Assembly: GCA_016935615.1 (NCBI GenBank)
Contig: JAFGQO010000075.1
Span: forward strand, 1 to 64,000
Direction: 5' to 3'
From: Bacteroidales bacterium
GTDB lineage: Bacteria > Bacteroidota > Bacteroidia > Bacteroidales > UBA10428
DNA length: 64,000 nucleotides
Part shown: positions 36,333 through 45,771 of the stretch, one piece after another
How positions within the stretch are numbered: the first letter of the stretch is position 1
How the letters are laid out: each line of letters opens with the position of its first letter
Program-made: the position numbers and the translations under genes
The notes under the pieces: model-generated
Database searches by the model: none
What the model was told of the DNA's origin: nothing
Seen by the model: only the letters and a program-made list of their open reading frames with translations

Positions 36333-36677
36333 ATGAAGACGAACAAGCTCTTATTATTCATTCTGCTGGTATTATTGCCAATGATCGCAATTGCTCATCC
36401 CCCCAAAAAAGTGACTTTGTCCTATGAAAAAGAAACAGGTCTGCTTACCGTCGCTGCAATGCATCCGGTTAAAGATGTCAATGACCATTACATCATTACT
36501 CTTGAAGTTACGGTAAATGGTGAAACAGTTAAAACCGCCGAGTACAAATCCCAAACTTCACCAGAAAGTCAGGACAAAACGATAGAACTTCCTGATCTTG
36601 CAACAGGAGATGAAGTAACTGTAAAGGCTACCTGTAATAAGTTTGGCTCAAAAACTCAATCTTTAACTATTGAATAA
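36333..36677 (+). CDS. Exported superoxide-reductase-like protein, one ligand missing
   Basis: The protein has 114 residues with a signal peptide (MKTNKLLLFILLVLLPMIAIA, then HPPKK). The rest resembles the beta-sandwich of superoxide reductase (desulfoferrodoxin C-terminal domain): AAMHPVKDVNDHYI corresponds to the two His ligands (His44 and His52), followed by TLEVTVNGE, and the end GDEVTVKATCNKFG corresponds to C-N-x-H-G, keeping Cys101 but replacing the last His with Phe104. Three of four principal iron ligands are thus present. It may bind iron differently or serve as a sensor or thiol-type redox protein. Third gene of the cassette, 11 bp after the membrane peptide. Confidence 0.65.
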   Translation: MKTNKLLLFILLVLLPMIAIAHPPKKVTLSYEKETGLLTVAAMHPVKDVNDHYIITLEVTVNGETVKTAEYKSQTSPESQDKTIELPDLATGDEVTVKATCNKFGSKTQSLTIE

Positions 36678-36716
36678 CTTGCATTTCAGATTAATCTGAT
36701 AATCTAAATTTCTATC

Positions 36717-36760
36717 CTGATTGCAGCATGATTTATACATGTGCTGCAATCAGATTTTTA
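36717..36760 (+). terminator. Rho-independent terminator
   Basis: ctgattgcagca (36717-36728) pairs perfectly with tgctgcaatcag (36742-36753) around a 13-nt loop, then a T-rich tract. It closes the redox cassette 39 bp after its last stop and also separates it from the convergent aldo/keto-reductase-like gene. Confidence 0.85.
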
Positions 36761-37555
36761 TTTTTTATACAAAAAATCGCCAATCTTTTTAATCCTCATC
36801 ATCTCTTCCTCACTCAAAGGGCCCTGATCAAGCACCGTCAGATTCTCTCTCATCTGTTTTAGTGTTGACGGCCCGCTCATACAAACATCAACATGCGGAT
36901 TTGACAAGACAAAACGATAACATTCCGCAGCTGTAAGTGCACGTTCACCTTCCGGCATTCTTTTTTGTTTCAGCAACTGACCCCATCGTGTAGCTGTAAA
37001 AGCAACCACTCCCATCCTTTTTTTCTCTTTCAAATGAGGAAATACATCTGTTTCAGCTCCCCTATTGACAGCATTGTACCGAACATGAAAAACATCCAGA
37101 TCTCCCTGTTCATCGAGCCTCGGAAAGAGTTTTCGGTTATGACCCGTCACCCCGACAAATCGTGTAATTCCCTTCTCTTTCAGCTTTAGTGCACCATTAA
37201 GAACATTTTTACCGGGTTTGTTAGAATAATAACCAAGCAACATTACATCGATACAATCCACACCAAGTGCTTTCAGGCTTTTATACATATAATACCTGTT
37301 GATGAACGGATCGTGTCCATAACTATGCATTGCAATGACCAGTTTGTCACGGTGACCGTTCTTCACAATATTCCTGACAGCCTTTTTCATTTCTTTCGAC
37401 CGGCCACGAATAAAAGTATTCCAGAGAAAATAATTACAACCTCGTTCAAAAGCCTCTTCAAACGCTTCCGCCGGAGCCCTATAACTTGCGGAAACACCCA
37501 AACGACCAACCTTAAGGCCTGTTTTACCCAGACTAACCGGATTGTTAAAGTTCAT
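36758..37555 (-). CDS. Aldo/keto-reductase-like protein without catalytic tetrad
   Basis: The protein has 265 residues and the AKR barrel: LGKTGLKVGRLGVS at the start, ITRFVGVTGHN in mid-barrel, and a C-terminal NPHVDVCMSGPSTLKQMREN NADP(H)-site-like block. The four catalytic residues are replaced. The usual F-D-T-A is FLWN (Leu44), the Tyr position falls at about Ile49, the Lys of IATK is His77 (VIAMH), and the active-site His of LxQxH is Gly108 (DVMLLG). The barrel is therefore probably not a classical reductase. No close partner is present; convergent with the redox cassette. Confidence 0.82.
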   Translation of the reverse strand: MNFNNPVSLGKTGLKVGRLGVSASYRAPAEAFEEAFERGCNYFLWNTFIRGRSKEMKKAVRNIVKNGHRDKLVIAMHSYGHDPFINRYYMYKSLKALGVDCIDVMLLGYYSNKPGKNVLNGALKLKEKGITRFVGVTGHNRKLFPRLDEQGDLDVFHVRYNAVNRGAETDVFPHLKEKKRMGVVAFTATRWGQLLKQKRMPEGERALTAAECYRFVLSNPHVDVCMSGPSTLKQMRENLTVLDQGPLSEEEMMRIKKIGDFLYKK

Positions 37556-37577
37556 TTTTCATCCATTTATTAAACAC

Positions 37578-37696
37578 ACGTAAGTTCGATATAAAAAATA
37601 AGTATCTTCCATGAATATGCAATGTCTTTGTGGCGCATACAGACTAAATTCTTCGAAATCACAAGCAGAATGCGCCATATTCTTCTTTTCATATTA
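37578..37696. repeat. 119-bp dispersed repeat, copy B
   Basis: Copy B aligns gap-free to copy A (32807-32925), about 83% identical by eye. Here the final TTA is followed by cccaggg rather than the foldback element, which makes copy B the likely unoccupied form of the site. Confidence 0.75.
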
Positions 37697-37708
37697 CCCA
37701 GGGCGATA

Positions 37709-37725
37709 CCTGCCAGTCCGGCAGG
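37709..37725. repeat. GC-rich palindrome (CCTGCC core)
   Basis: cctgcc-agtcc-ggcagg forms a perfect 6-bp stem and lies between copy B of the 119-bp repeat and the end of the A2M gene. It shares its core with palindromes at 6680, 17755 and 60208 in this window and could serve as the A2M terminator, though no T-run follows on the minus strand. Confidence 0.5.
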
Positions 37726-37741
37726 CTGGCCCCGGGCTGAA

Positions 37742-40700
37742 TTATTTTTTCTTCACCTCAATTGTACCTGCCCCGTGGTACGAATGGTATTCTCCATTGT
37801 ACATGGCATCAGCACTTACCGGCCCCATTTTGTAGGTTCCTGTTGAAACAACCCTAACAAGATAATAATAGTAATATGTTCCGGATCTTGCTGCAGTGAA
37901 CATATTGATCCGGTCATCACGAATGTCCATGTATTCCGGATAACTTCCTGAATTCGGGTAATTCATTCCGGGAGGCAGGGTTGTAAGCCTGGGATTCTCA
38001 ATTTCAAAGCAGGCAGGCAAAATATCTGTTATTGCAACATTTTCCACATACTGTCCAGATAAACCTGTAAGTGCCAATTCGATCAATACAAGATCATTTT
38101 GTTTGAATTGATTGTTCGTTATCAAATTCCCGTTACGATCATAAAAATTTCTGCGTACCCTGATGTATTTGTCTTCCTCAATATATGATCCGTCGCGACT
38201 GATGCCTTCACTTTCCCAGAAATAATATAGTCTTCCTGTTCCCTGTATGGATAGCTCAACCTTTTTTGTTGCAATATCTGCAATAGCAACTTTCAACTCC
38301 TTGTTTTCAAAAGAGGCAATTTGTTTCCCATTTGCTTTCAATACCCCTTTCGGATCGCTTTCGGCAATGGATCTGGCAAATTTGCCCATAGCCAAAAACC
38401 CAAATGTTCTTTCCTGCGTACTCAAATAGCGTTTGTTTTTAAGAGTTTCCGAAATATGCTTAACCATCATCCCCACCTGTTGATTATCAGGGTCAATTTC
38501 AAGCAATACATTCAAGGCTATTGCTTCATCGCGGATGTATGAATAAAAACTTCCTCCGAAACTGGTGAGGGCCTCTTCACCTTCAAATGCGCGGGGAAGT
38601 ATCTCCGAAGCCTTCTGCATATTTCCCGTAAGGGCATACGCACCTGCCAGGAGATATTTACTGTCAAGACTCAGCTGTTCAGCTCGTGAATTGTAGTAAT
38701 TCAGAAGAGCCGTAGGTCTTTCGCCAGCGAGAGCAAGGACATAAAGAGAGTAAGCAACTTCTTTGGGTGCTATTTCTTTACGTTTGTTTGTATTATAATA
38801 ATAGGTGACAGTTTCTTTTTTCTCCAGTTTTTTCTTCAGATATTTTAATAAATAATTTAGGAAAGATTCATCCACTTCGTATCCTGCTTTTTTGGCTTCC
38901 AGTGCAAAATGCGCTGCATATACCGATCCCCACCACGTTTCAGTGCCATGCCCCGGCCAGTATGTGAGGCCCCCATTATACAACTGCATCAATTTGATCC
39001 GGTCCAAAGCTGTCTGCACATTTCCAACAGCATCTTTCAGCGCTTTCTCTTCAGAATACATTGTTCCGATCAAATCACCAAAATAAAGTTGAGGAAAGGC
39101 ACTTGATATTGTCTGTTCCACACACCCGTATGGATAACGAACAAGATAATCAAGACTTTGAGAATACTGAATCATAGGATTTTTACTAAGAATAAGGTAC
39201 CCATCTACACTTTTCTCAATAAAATCTTTTGTATCGATTTCCAGGGCTTTTGTTTTCCCTGCCTCCACCCATCCGGTTCCTGTACGTTTTTGCAGAGGTG
39301 ATGCAGGCCTTACAGAGATATCCGTTTTGTTGATAAACTCTTCTCCCGGTGCATTTGCTTCAATACGTACGGAAGATTCTCCAAGCTGTTGCTGAGCTTC
39401 AATTTTAAATAGAAGTTCAGCTTCCGTATTTGCCGGAATAGTAACTGTTCCTGTTGATTCACCAACAACATGTAATGGGCCTTCCAACCTGATTCCGGTC
39501 TTGCATTTGGTTTCTTTGTCGGTTGTATTCGTTAGAATCACCGGTACGTTGACCTTATCTCCCGGACTCATAAACCTCGGCAATGCCACACTGATAACCA
39601 ACGGATCGGCAACTTTCATATTCTTCTGTTCCGAACCAAAGATTTTTCCGTTATAAGCAACAGCCATGATCCGCAGGTCGCCTGAAAACTGTGGAATATC
39701 GATTTTATACTCCGCTTCACCCCTGGAATTTGTTTTTATTATACCACTCCAGAATGATACCAGTTTAACCCGGTTATTCTGCATCGGATTCAGACGTTTT
39801 TCCATTTCAGAGCCATCACCTCCTGTATGACTTCTCACCAAACCAATTTCAGGAAAAAGGTATGGATATACATTGCTGGAGCTAACTTCAAGAGCACGTC
39901 TCTGATAGAAATATCCGTAAGGATCGGGTGTATCATACCCGGCAACCTGTAATATTCCTTCATCAACCACAGCTATTGTCAAAGCACTATTCGGTTTTGA
40001 TTTTACCCTGATTACCTGTTCTGAATTTGACCGTGATTTTTCAACTGCAGTAATGTTAACAGGCATTTTATTTCCGGGATCATCCACTTTCATTGGAGCA
40101 TATCCATGAGCTACTGTTAGCGGAATGTCAGATTCTTCATGAGGTCTGAATAAAGTTGCCCCTATATAAACACCTGGTAAATATTCTTCTTTGATATCAA
40201 GAGAAAATGATGCGGCCCGTTTATCTGTTTGAGTGTAAAAATAATCCACCACCTCATCTGTTTCAATTGTTACCAGTATTTTTCCTGAAAAAGGCGTTTT
40301 CATGATCACATTTGCTTTATCGCCAATGTTATAGGTTTTCTTATCGAGTTCAATATCAATCTGCCCTTCATTATTTACTTTAAATGAACTATATCTGGTG
40401 CTGCCCCACCCATATGCATAAATATTGCTTTCTACATAGGTATTTACTCCGGGGGCAGAAATTCTCAGTTCATAATTGCCCGATATATCCGGAATAAAAC
40501 TGAAAACAGTTGATCTTTCATTGATTTTTATTGTCTTCTTCTGTAATACCTTCTCTACCTTTTCCGATTTATAGCGAAAGTATCCTCCCGAACGTGACAA
40601 TACTGTTTTGTATTCATGTCTGATAAGCTTAACCTGGGCATCAACATCACTGAGTTCGTTCCCATTCTTATCTACTGCAATTAAATTGTATTTAACAGGC

Positions 40701-43126
40701 AACCCTGTCCGTACATAATAATCCTCGCATTTCACTCCATAAAAAACATCCTGAGTATAAATCGTGGTTCTTTGCAATCGATTAACAGGTCTTCCGGTTT
40801 CGTCAAATACTGTGCTAAACAGATCTGCCTTTAGCATCCCCATGTTTTTGTATTCACGGGGAATGTCAAATTCTTCACTGGCTTTACCTTGATCATCCGT
40901 TTCAGCTTGCCTTAATATATCTTGAAATGCGCTGTGTGTACCTCTTATATAATAATTATAGCCTGTGTTCTTTTTTGGATAAAAGTTTGCCTGTTTGATT
41001 GACAACTCCACTTCATAATTTCGGTTAGCTGCAGGTGGCCCAAAGAAATTCACAGCCTCAATGTCAACATGTATTTTATCGCCGGGTCTATACTCCTTTT
41101 TATCAAGATCAACTTTAACCTTTATCCGGTCTGGCATAAACTCTTCAACCTTAATCACTTCAGAACCGATCAAAACATCGTTGCTGGTAAATACATTTGC
41201 CACATAGGAGCCTGTTTGTGCCGAGGATGATAGCTCTATCTGAGTTTCAAACGAACCGTATTCATTCAATACCTTTTTGATTGTTTTGTAAACCTTCCCA
41301 TTTGGCGTAATAAATTTCAGGATCAATGGAATGTTTCCCGGAGTATTCCATTCACTATCTCTGATAATCGTCGAAATATTTACTGTTTCACCAGGTCTGT
41401 ACAAATCCCGGTCACCATAAATAAAAGCCTCAAAACCAGAAGGATTCTGATACTTGCCTCCGACATCAAATCTCGAAGTATTTATACGGGTATTGTTAAG
41501 AGGAAGAACATTATAATCGCTATTCAGTTGAGCTGCCACCAGGAATGTTTCAAAACCAGATGCTCTCAGCTCATTAAAAGTATATTCCGCAACTCCTTCG
41601 GCATTGGTTTTTGTAGTATGAGTAACCTGGTTATTTCTTCCAATGAATCTGATCGTTACACCTGCAAGAGGTTTAGCTGATCGAATGGAGTTTGCAAATA
41701 CTGTGACTTTATTTTTCCCTTTTTTCACAATCAACCCGATGTCTGATATGGCTATCATTTTTGATGCTCTGAGCCAATAATCCTCTTTCGATCTGATTTC
41801 AAGAACATAGATCCCTTTGTGATCAGCAAGCTTATCTTCGAAGTCAAGGGTGAGTATTCTATTGGAACCTTTTCTTGGCAATGTGCTGGTTTCTATTTCT
41901 TCGTCATAAACCACATCTCCAAGATTCCCGGGATCACGATAATTGTAATAATAATCATACTCGTAATCATAATCGTAGTAATAACTATTGTTACTCAGAT
42001 AACCAATAATGTTATTTTCATAGATCTTGGTTATTGTAACAGTTACTTTGGGTACATTAATTAAGGCTACCTGTATGTTTCTTGATCCTGAGCCGGATAC
42101 ATAAAACTCTTTCTGATCGATGAAACGTATTGTCGGACTTACCTTTCCGAAAGATATCGGTTGTGAATAATCGTATTTTAACTCCCCACCAATCGTTCCG
42201 GGTAAACCTTTTTGAATACTTATCTCATACTTTTCCTCCATGTTAAAATCTTCGCTTTGTATTGTAAAATAACCCGGTTGAATTTCAATTTCATATTTTA
42301 TAGACGGTACAATAGAAATATATTTCCTGACATTTTCTCCTGCAACCTGTTGTGTGGTGTACAAGGTTATTGTTCCTTCAGTACCATCATGATTTGCCTG
42401 TACGTCTGTTATTTCCAGCTTAAAAGGTGAGGGGATTACAAATTCTTCTTCAAAAGCTTTGCTAGTTTTCTCTCTGCCATTGTAAGGTGCAAGACCTTCG
42501 GCAAGAATGATCTTAACCGGGTAATCCTTATCCTCTTTTTGAATATTTTTAATTGCCAGACTAATGTCATCATCTATTTCTTCAGTAAGAAGATCGAATT
42601 GTGTGTCTTCATTATTTATCATCACCTTAATGAGTCCACCTGCTTCCGATGGCAAGACCGGATAATTAAATCCCAGGTCGATTTTGATACAATGCACACC
42701 TCCATTTTCTTCGGAAAGATGCCAGTAAGCCCTGGTTGATATTAAATCGAGATAGGTTGTATGAAAGTGAATTTGCTTCTCACCGGAAAACCTTAATTTC
42801 TTTGAATATCGAAATATCTCATCTGTAAATTTACCCGTATAGTTCGTTGCCGGTAAAAATGCATCAGCAGGGGTAAATACCAGTGTATTTTTTGTTTGCC
42901 AGTGAAATTTTCCTTCTACTGCAGGTTCAAAATGAATGTATTCTGTTTCTGTCCATATACCTACAATGCTGTCAGGCATGAGGTCTTTGTTAAAAGTGAA
43001 GCTCAATAAGGCTTTAACAGGTATTTCATCTTCGAAATTTTTATCTGTCAGCTTGATTTTTTTTTCACCGGAGCAAGAAAAGAATAAAACGATAATGAGC
43101 ATGAGTAAAGAGAATCTCTGTTTCAT
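37742..43126 (-). CDS. Bacterial alpha-2-macroglobulin lipoprotein
   Basis: The protein has about 1794 residues from ATG at 43126 (a TTG at 43135 precedes it). The signal ends at a lipobox LFFSC (Cys18). Macroglobulin MG domains fill the N-terminal half, the alpha-2-macroglobulin bait and MG7-10 region follows, and the thioester motif GCVEQ is intact with Cys1335 and Gln1338. A thiol-ester traps attacking proteases covalently, so it would guard the periplasm or surface against host or rival proteases. A Tyr-rich stretch (382-396) is inserted. The divergent neighbour is PBP1C, the usual partner of this family. Confidence 0.93.
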   Translation of the reverse strand: MKQRFSLLMLIIVLFFSCSGEKKIKLTDKNFEDEIPVKALLSFTFNKDLMPDSIVGIWTETEYIHFEPAVEGKFHWQTKNTLVFTPADAFLPATNYTGKFTDEIFRYSKKLRFSGEKQIHFHTTYLDLISTRAYWHLSEENGGVHCIKIDLGFNYPVLPSEAGGLIKVMINNEDTQFDLLTEEIDDDISLAIKNIQKEDKDYPVKIILAEGLAPYNGREKTSKAFEEEFVIPSPFKLEITDVQANHDGTEGTITLYTTQQVAGENVRKYISIVPSIKYEIEIQPGYFTIQSEDFNMEEKYEISIQKGLPGTIGGELKYDYSQPISFGKVSPTIRFIDQKEFYVSGSGSRNIQVALINVPKVTVTITKIYENNIIGYLSNNSYYYDYDYEYDYYYNYRDPGNLGDVVYDEEIETSTLPRKGSNRILTLDFEDKLADHKGIYVLEIRSKEDYWLRASKMIAISDIGLIVKKGKNKVTVFANSIRSAKPLAGVTIRFIGRNNQVTHTTKTNAEGVAEYTFNELRASGFETFLVAAQLNSDYNVLPLNNTRINTSRFDVGGKYQNPSGFEAFIYGDRDLYRPGETVNISTIIRDSEWNTPGNIPLILKFITPNGKVYKTIKKVLNEYGSFETQIELSSSAQTGSYVANVFTSNDVLIGSEVIKVEEFMPDRIKVKVDLDKKEYRPGDKIHVDIEAVNFFGPPAANRNYEVELSIKQANFYPKKNTGYNYYIRGTHSAFQDILRQAETDDQGKASEEFDIPREYKNMGMLKADLFSTVFDETGRPVNRLQRTTIYTQDVFYGVKCEDYYVRTGLPVKYNLIAVDKNGNELSDVDAQVKLIRHEYKTVLSRSGGYFRYKSEKVEKVLQKKTIKINERSTVFSFIPDISGNYELRISAPGVNTYVESNIYAYGWGSTRYSSFKVNNEGQIDIELDKKTYNIGDKANVIMKTPFSGKILVTIETDEVVDYFYTQTDKRAASFSLDIKEEYLPGVYIGATLFRPHEESDIPLTVAHGYAPMKVDDPGNKMPVNITAVEKSRSNSEQVIRVKSKPNSALTIAVVDEGILQVAGYDTPDPYGYFYQRRALEVSSSNVYPYLFPEIGLVRSHTGGDGSEMEKRLNPMQNNRVKLVSFWSGIIKTNSRGEAEYKIDIPQFSGDLRIMAVAYNGKIFGSEQKNMKVADPLVISVALPRFMSPGDKVNVPVILTNTTDKETKCKTGIRLEGPLHVVGESTGTVTIPANTEAELLFKIEAQQQLGESSVRIEANAPGEEFINKTDISVRPASPLQKRTGTGWVEAGKTKALEIDTKDFIEKSVDGYLILSKNPMIQYSQSLDYLVRYPYGCVEQTISSAFPQLYFGDLIGTMYSEEKALKDAVGNVQTALDRIKLMQLYNGGLTYWPGHGTETWWGSVYAAHFALEAKKAGYEVDESFLNYLLKYLKKKLEKKETVTYYYNTNKRKEIAPKEVAYSLYVLALAGERPTALLNYYNSRAEQLSLDSKYLLAGAYALTGNMQKASEILPRAFEGEEALTSFGGSFYSYIRDEAIALNVLLEIDPDNQQVGMMVKHISETLKNKRYLSTQERTFGFLAMGKFARSIAESDPKGVLKANGKQIASFENKELKVAIADIATKKVELSIQGTGRLYYFWESEGISRDGSYIEEDKYIRVRRNFYDRNGNLITNNQFKQNDLVLIELALTGLSGQYVENVAITDILPACFEIENPRLTTLPPGMNYPNSGSYPEYMDIRDDRINMFTAARSGTYYYYYLVRVVSTGTYKMGPVSADAMYNGEYHSYHGAGTIEVKKK

Positions 43127-43340
43127 GTTAATCAATTTTGGTTAAAGTAACTAAATCTAAAAAAAATGTTGGAATTACAGCTCGGAAAGGTGATTTTTAT
43201 TATTCTGTGAATTGAACTTCATGGCAAATGAACAATTATTTCTTTCAGTCTGAATTCTATTATTCTCCAATATTCTTAACTTAAGCTCCTATTTCCCGGA
43301 TTTGGAGAGTAATAATGAATAATCAATTGATTAGGTTGTC

Positions 43341-45662
43341 ATGAAATTTTCTTTTGACAGATTTAAAAAATATGTTGAATATATTCTGGGGTTCATAGTC
43401 TCGTACTACATACTGATCCTATTACTTACTGTTTTTTATCCGTTGGAAATTAACAAAGAGTATAGTACAATTGTACTTTGCCGCAACAATTCATTATTGC
43501 ATGCTTTTCTGACATCCGACGACAAGTGGCGTATGTATACGGAATTGGAAGAGATTACTCCTGAACTGAAATTGGCCATTGTATTCAAGGAAGATAAGTT
43601 TTTTTATTATCACCCGGGTATCAATCCTGTGTCTGTTGCTAGAGCCACAGCAAATAATTTACGAAAAGGCAAAAGGACATCAGGAGCCTCAACGATAACA
43701 ATGCAGGTGGCTCGGTTATTAAAACCCAAAAAAAGAACGTATTTCAATAAACTGAAAGAAGCATTCAGGGCTATGCAGCTGGAAATGCTGCTTTCGAAAG
43801 ATGAAATTCTTCAATTGTACCTTAATCTTGTACCATACGGAAGCAATATCGAAGGAGTTAAATCAGCTTCTGTAATTTACTTCGGGAAAATGCCTGATCA
43901 TTTAAGTATAGGTGAAATAGCCGCTCTGTCAATCATCCCAAACCGGCCAGTCTCCCTGAAACCTGGCCACAACAATGATTATATTGAAAACGAACGGAAC
44001 AAATGGCTGAATCGTTACCGGGAGGCGGGGCTTTTTGAGAGTAAATTCATTGAGGATGCTATAAAAGAACCTTTGACAGCATCCCGAAGAGAAATCCCCC
44101 GATTGGCACCTCATCTTTGTTATCGACTTAAAAATCAATACCCTGATGAAAACAGTATTCGTTCCACTCTCAATACAGAAATTCAATGTCAATCTGAAAA
44201 AATTGTGAAAGAGTACATACAACGCCTCTATTTTCAGAATATCAAAAATGCCACAGCCATTATCATTGATAATTCCACCAGAGAGGTATTGGCTTATGTC
44301 GGTTCTGCCGATTTTGAGAACGAGGAAGACGGTGGCCAGGTAGATGGCATACAGGCTGTGCGTTCACCCGGGAGTACCCTTAAACCTTTGTTGTATGGTA
44401 TTGCCATCGATAAAGGAATAATAACACCAAAAACAATTATCACTGATGTACCTGTAAGTTTTGCCGGTTATGAACCTGAAAATTACAATGAAAAATTTAA
44501 TGGCCTTATCACAATTGAAAATGCATTGGCTGGCTCTCTTAATGTTCCTGCCGTAAAGATCCTTTCGGAAATATCACCGCAGATCCTGATAAATAAACTT
44601 ATTGAGGCAAATTTTTATACCATAAAACAACAAAAGGATGATCTTGGGCTATCCCTTGTATTAGGAGGATGTGGTGTTACACTTGAAGAATTAGCAGGCT
44701 TGTATTCTGCTATAGCCAATCAGGGTATATATAAGTCATTGAAATACAAAAACAGCCAGGAGAAACCGATAACCAGGACGATCCTTTCCAAAGAATCAGC
44801 CTTTATGATAACTGAAATTCTCACTCAGCTTAAACGGCCTGATTTCCCTGTGCACTGGGAAAATACCATGCATACACCAAAAATTGCATGGAAGACCGGT
44901 ACCTCTTATGGCCGAAGAGATGCCTGGAGTATCGGATACAATAAAAACTATACAATCGGTGTATGGTTAGGCAATTTTTCAGGTGAAGGAGTGCCGGAAC
45001 TTAACGGTGCTGAGAAAGCTACTCCATTGCTTTTTCAACTTTTCAACTCGGTTGATTACAATTCCCCGAAAGACTGGTTCAGTATCCCTGATGAACTGGA
45101 CATGCGATATGTATGTTCACAGAGCGGAAAGATACCCGGTGAATTCTGTTCTGACTTAATTATCGACTACTATATACCCGGTATTTCGTCAAATGAAACC
45201 TGTACACATTTAAAAAAGGTATTTATCAATGCCGACAGTACGATCTCTTACTGCACTTCCTGTCTACCTGAAACAGGTTATAAAACAGCCCTTTACCCTA
45301 ATCTGGTTCCCGAAATCATTACCTTTTTCGAAGAAAATAACATTCACTATCTGAAAGTACCTCCGCATAATCCTGATTGTGAAAGGATGCTTAGCGGATC
45401 GAAACCCGTGATCACCTCACCTGTTCATGAAAATGAATATTTTGTGAATGTTACCGATAGTATGGAAATCATGCTAAGCTGTCATACGGCTAACGATGTC
45501 GATAATGTGTTTTGGTACATCAACAAAAAGTTTTACAAATCGGCCACTGCAGGTTTAAACGTTTTCTTTACACCTCCTGAAGGCAAAGTGGAAATAAGTT
45601 GTTCCGATGATAAAGGCAGAAATACTGATATTATTATCTATGTGAAACATACGTCTTTCTAA
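43341..45662 (+). CDS. pbpC: Penicillin-binding protein 1C
   Basis: The protein has 773 residues. One N-terminal span (12-34) precedes a GT51 transglycosylase domain with catalytic Glu84 (KEDKFFYYHPG) and TSGASTITMQVARLL. The transpeptidase domain has the SxxK serine Ser345 (SPGSTLK) and KTGT at 518-521. A C-terminal BiPBP_C beta domain (about 680-773) completes the PBP1C architecture. It builds peptidoglycan glycan strands in the periplasm. The gene diverges from the A2M lipoprotein gene across 214 bp, a pairing known as yfhM-pbpC in enterobacteria. Confidence 0.93.
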   Translation: MKFSFDRFKKYVEYILGFIVSYYILILLLTVFYPLEINKEYSTIVLCRNNSLLHAFLTSDDKWRMYTELEEITPELKLAIVFKEDKFFYYHPGINPVSVARATANNLRKGKRTSGASTITMQVARLLKPKKRTYFNKLKEAFRAMQLEMLLSKDEILQLYLNLVPYGSNIEGVKSASVIYFGKMPDHLSIGEIAALSIIPNRPVSLKPGHNNDYIENERNKWLNRYREAGLFESKFIEDAIKEPLTASRREIPRLAPHLCYRLKNQYPDENSIRSTLNTEIQCQSEKIVKEYIQRLYFQNIKNATAIIIDNSTREVLAYVGSADFENEEDGGQVDGIQAVRSPGSTLKPLLYGIAIDKGIITPKTIITDVPVSFAGYEPENYNEKFNGLITIENALAGSLNVPAVKILSEISPQILINKLIEANFYTIKQQKDDLGLSLVLGGCGVTLEELAGLYSAIANQGIYKSLKYKNSQEKPITRTILSKESAFMITEILTQLKRPDFPVHWENTMHTPKIAWKTGTSYGRRDAWSIGYNKNYTIGVWLGNFSGEGVPELNGAEKATPLLFQLFNSVDYNSPKDWFSIPDELDMRYVCSQSGKIPGEFCSDLIIDYYIPGISSNETCTHLKKVFINADSTISYCTSCLPETGYKTALYPNLVPEIITFFEENNIHYLKVPPHNPDCERMLSGSKPVITSPVHENEYFVNVTDSMEIMLSCHTANDVDNVFWYINKKFYKSATAGLNVFFTPPEGKVEISCSDDKGRNTDIIIYVKHTSF

Positions 45663-45771
45663 CGTATGCTATTGAGCAACTATCTTGCTGATAAACAATA
45701 AAGTCTCAGAATCATATCAGCAATAAAACACCAGTAAGCCTATCGGTAAAAAGGGATCAAATCTTATACAC

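Noticed and set aside
43127-43340. Promoters of the A2M and PBP1C genes
   Set aside because: A near -7 box (TAGATTTA on the minus strand) is present, but no -33 element; too weak to annotate.
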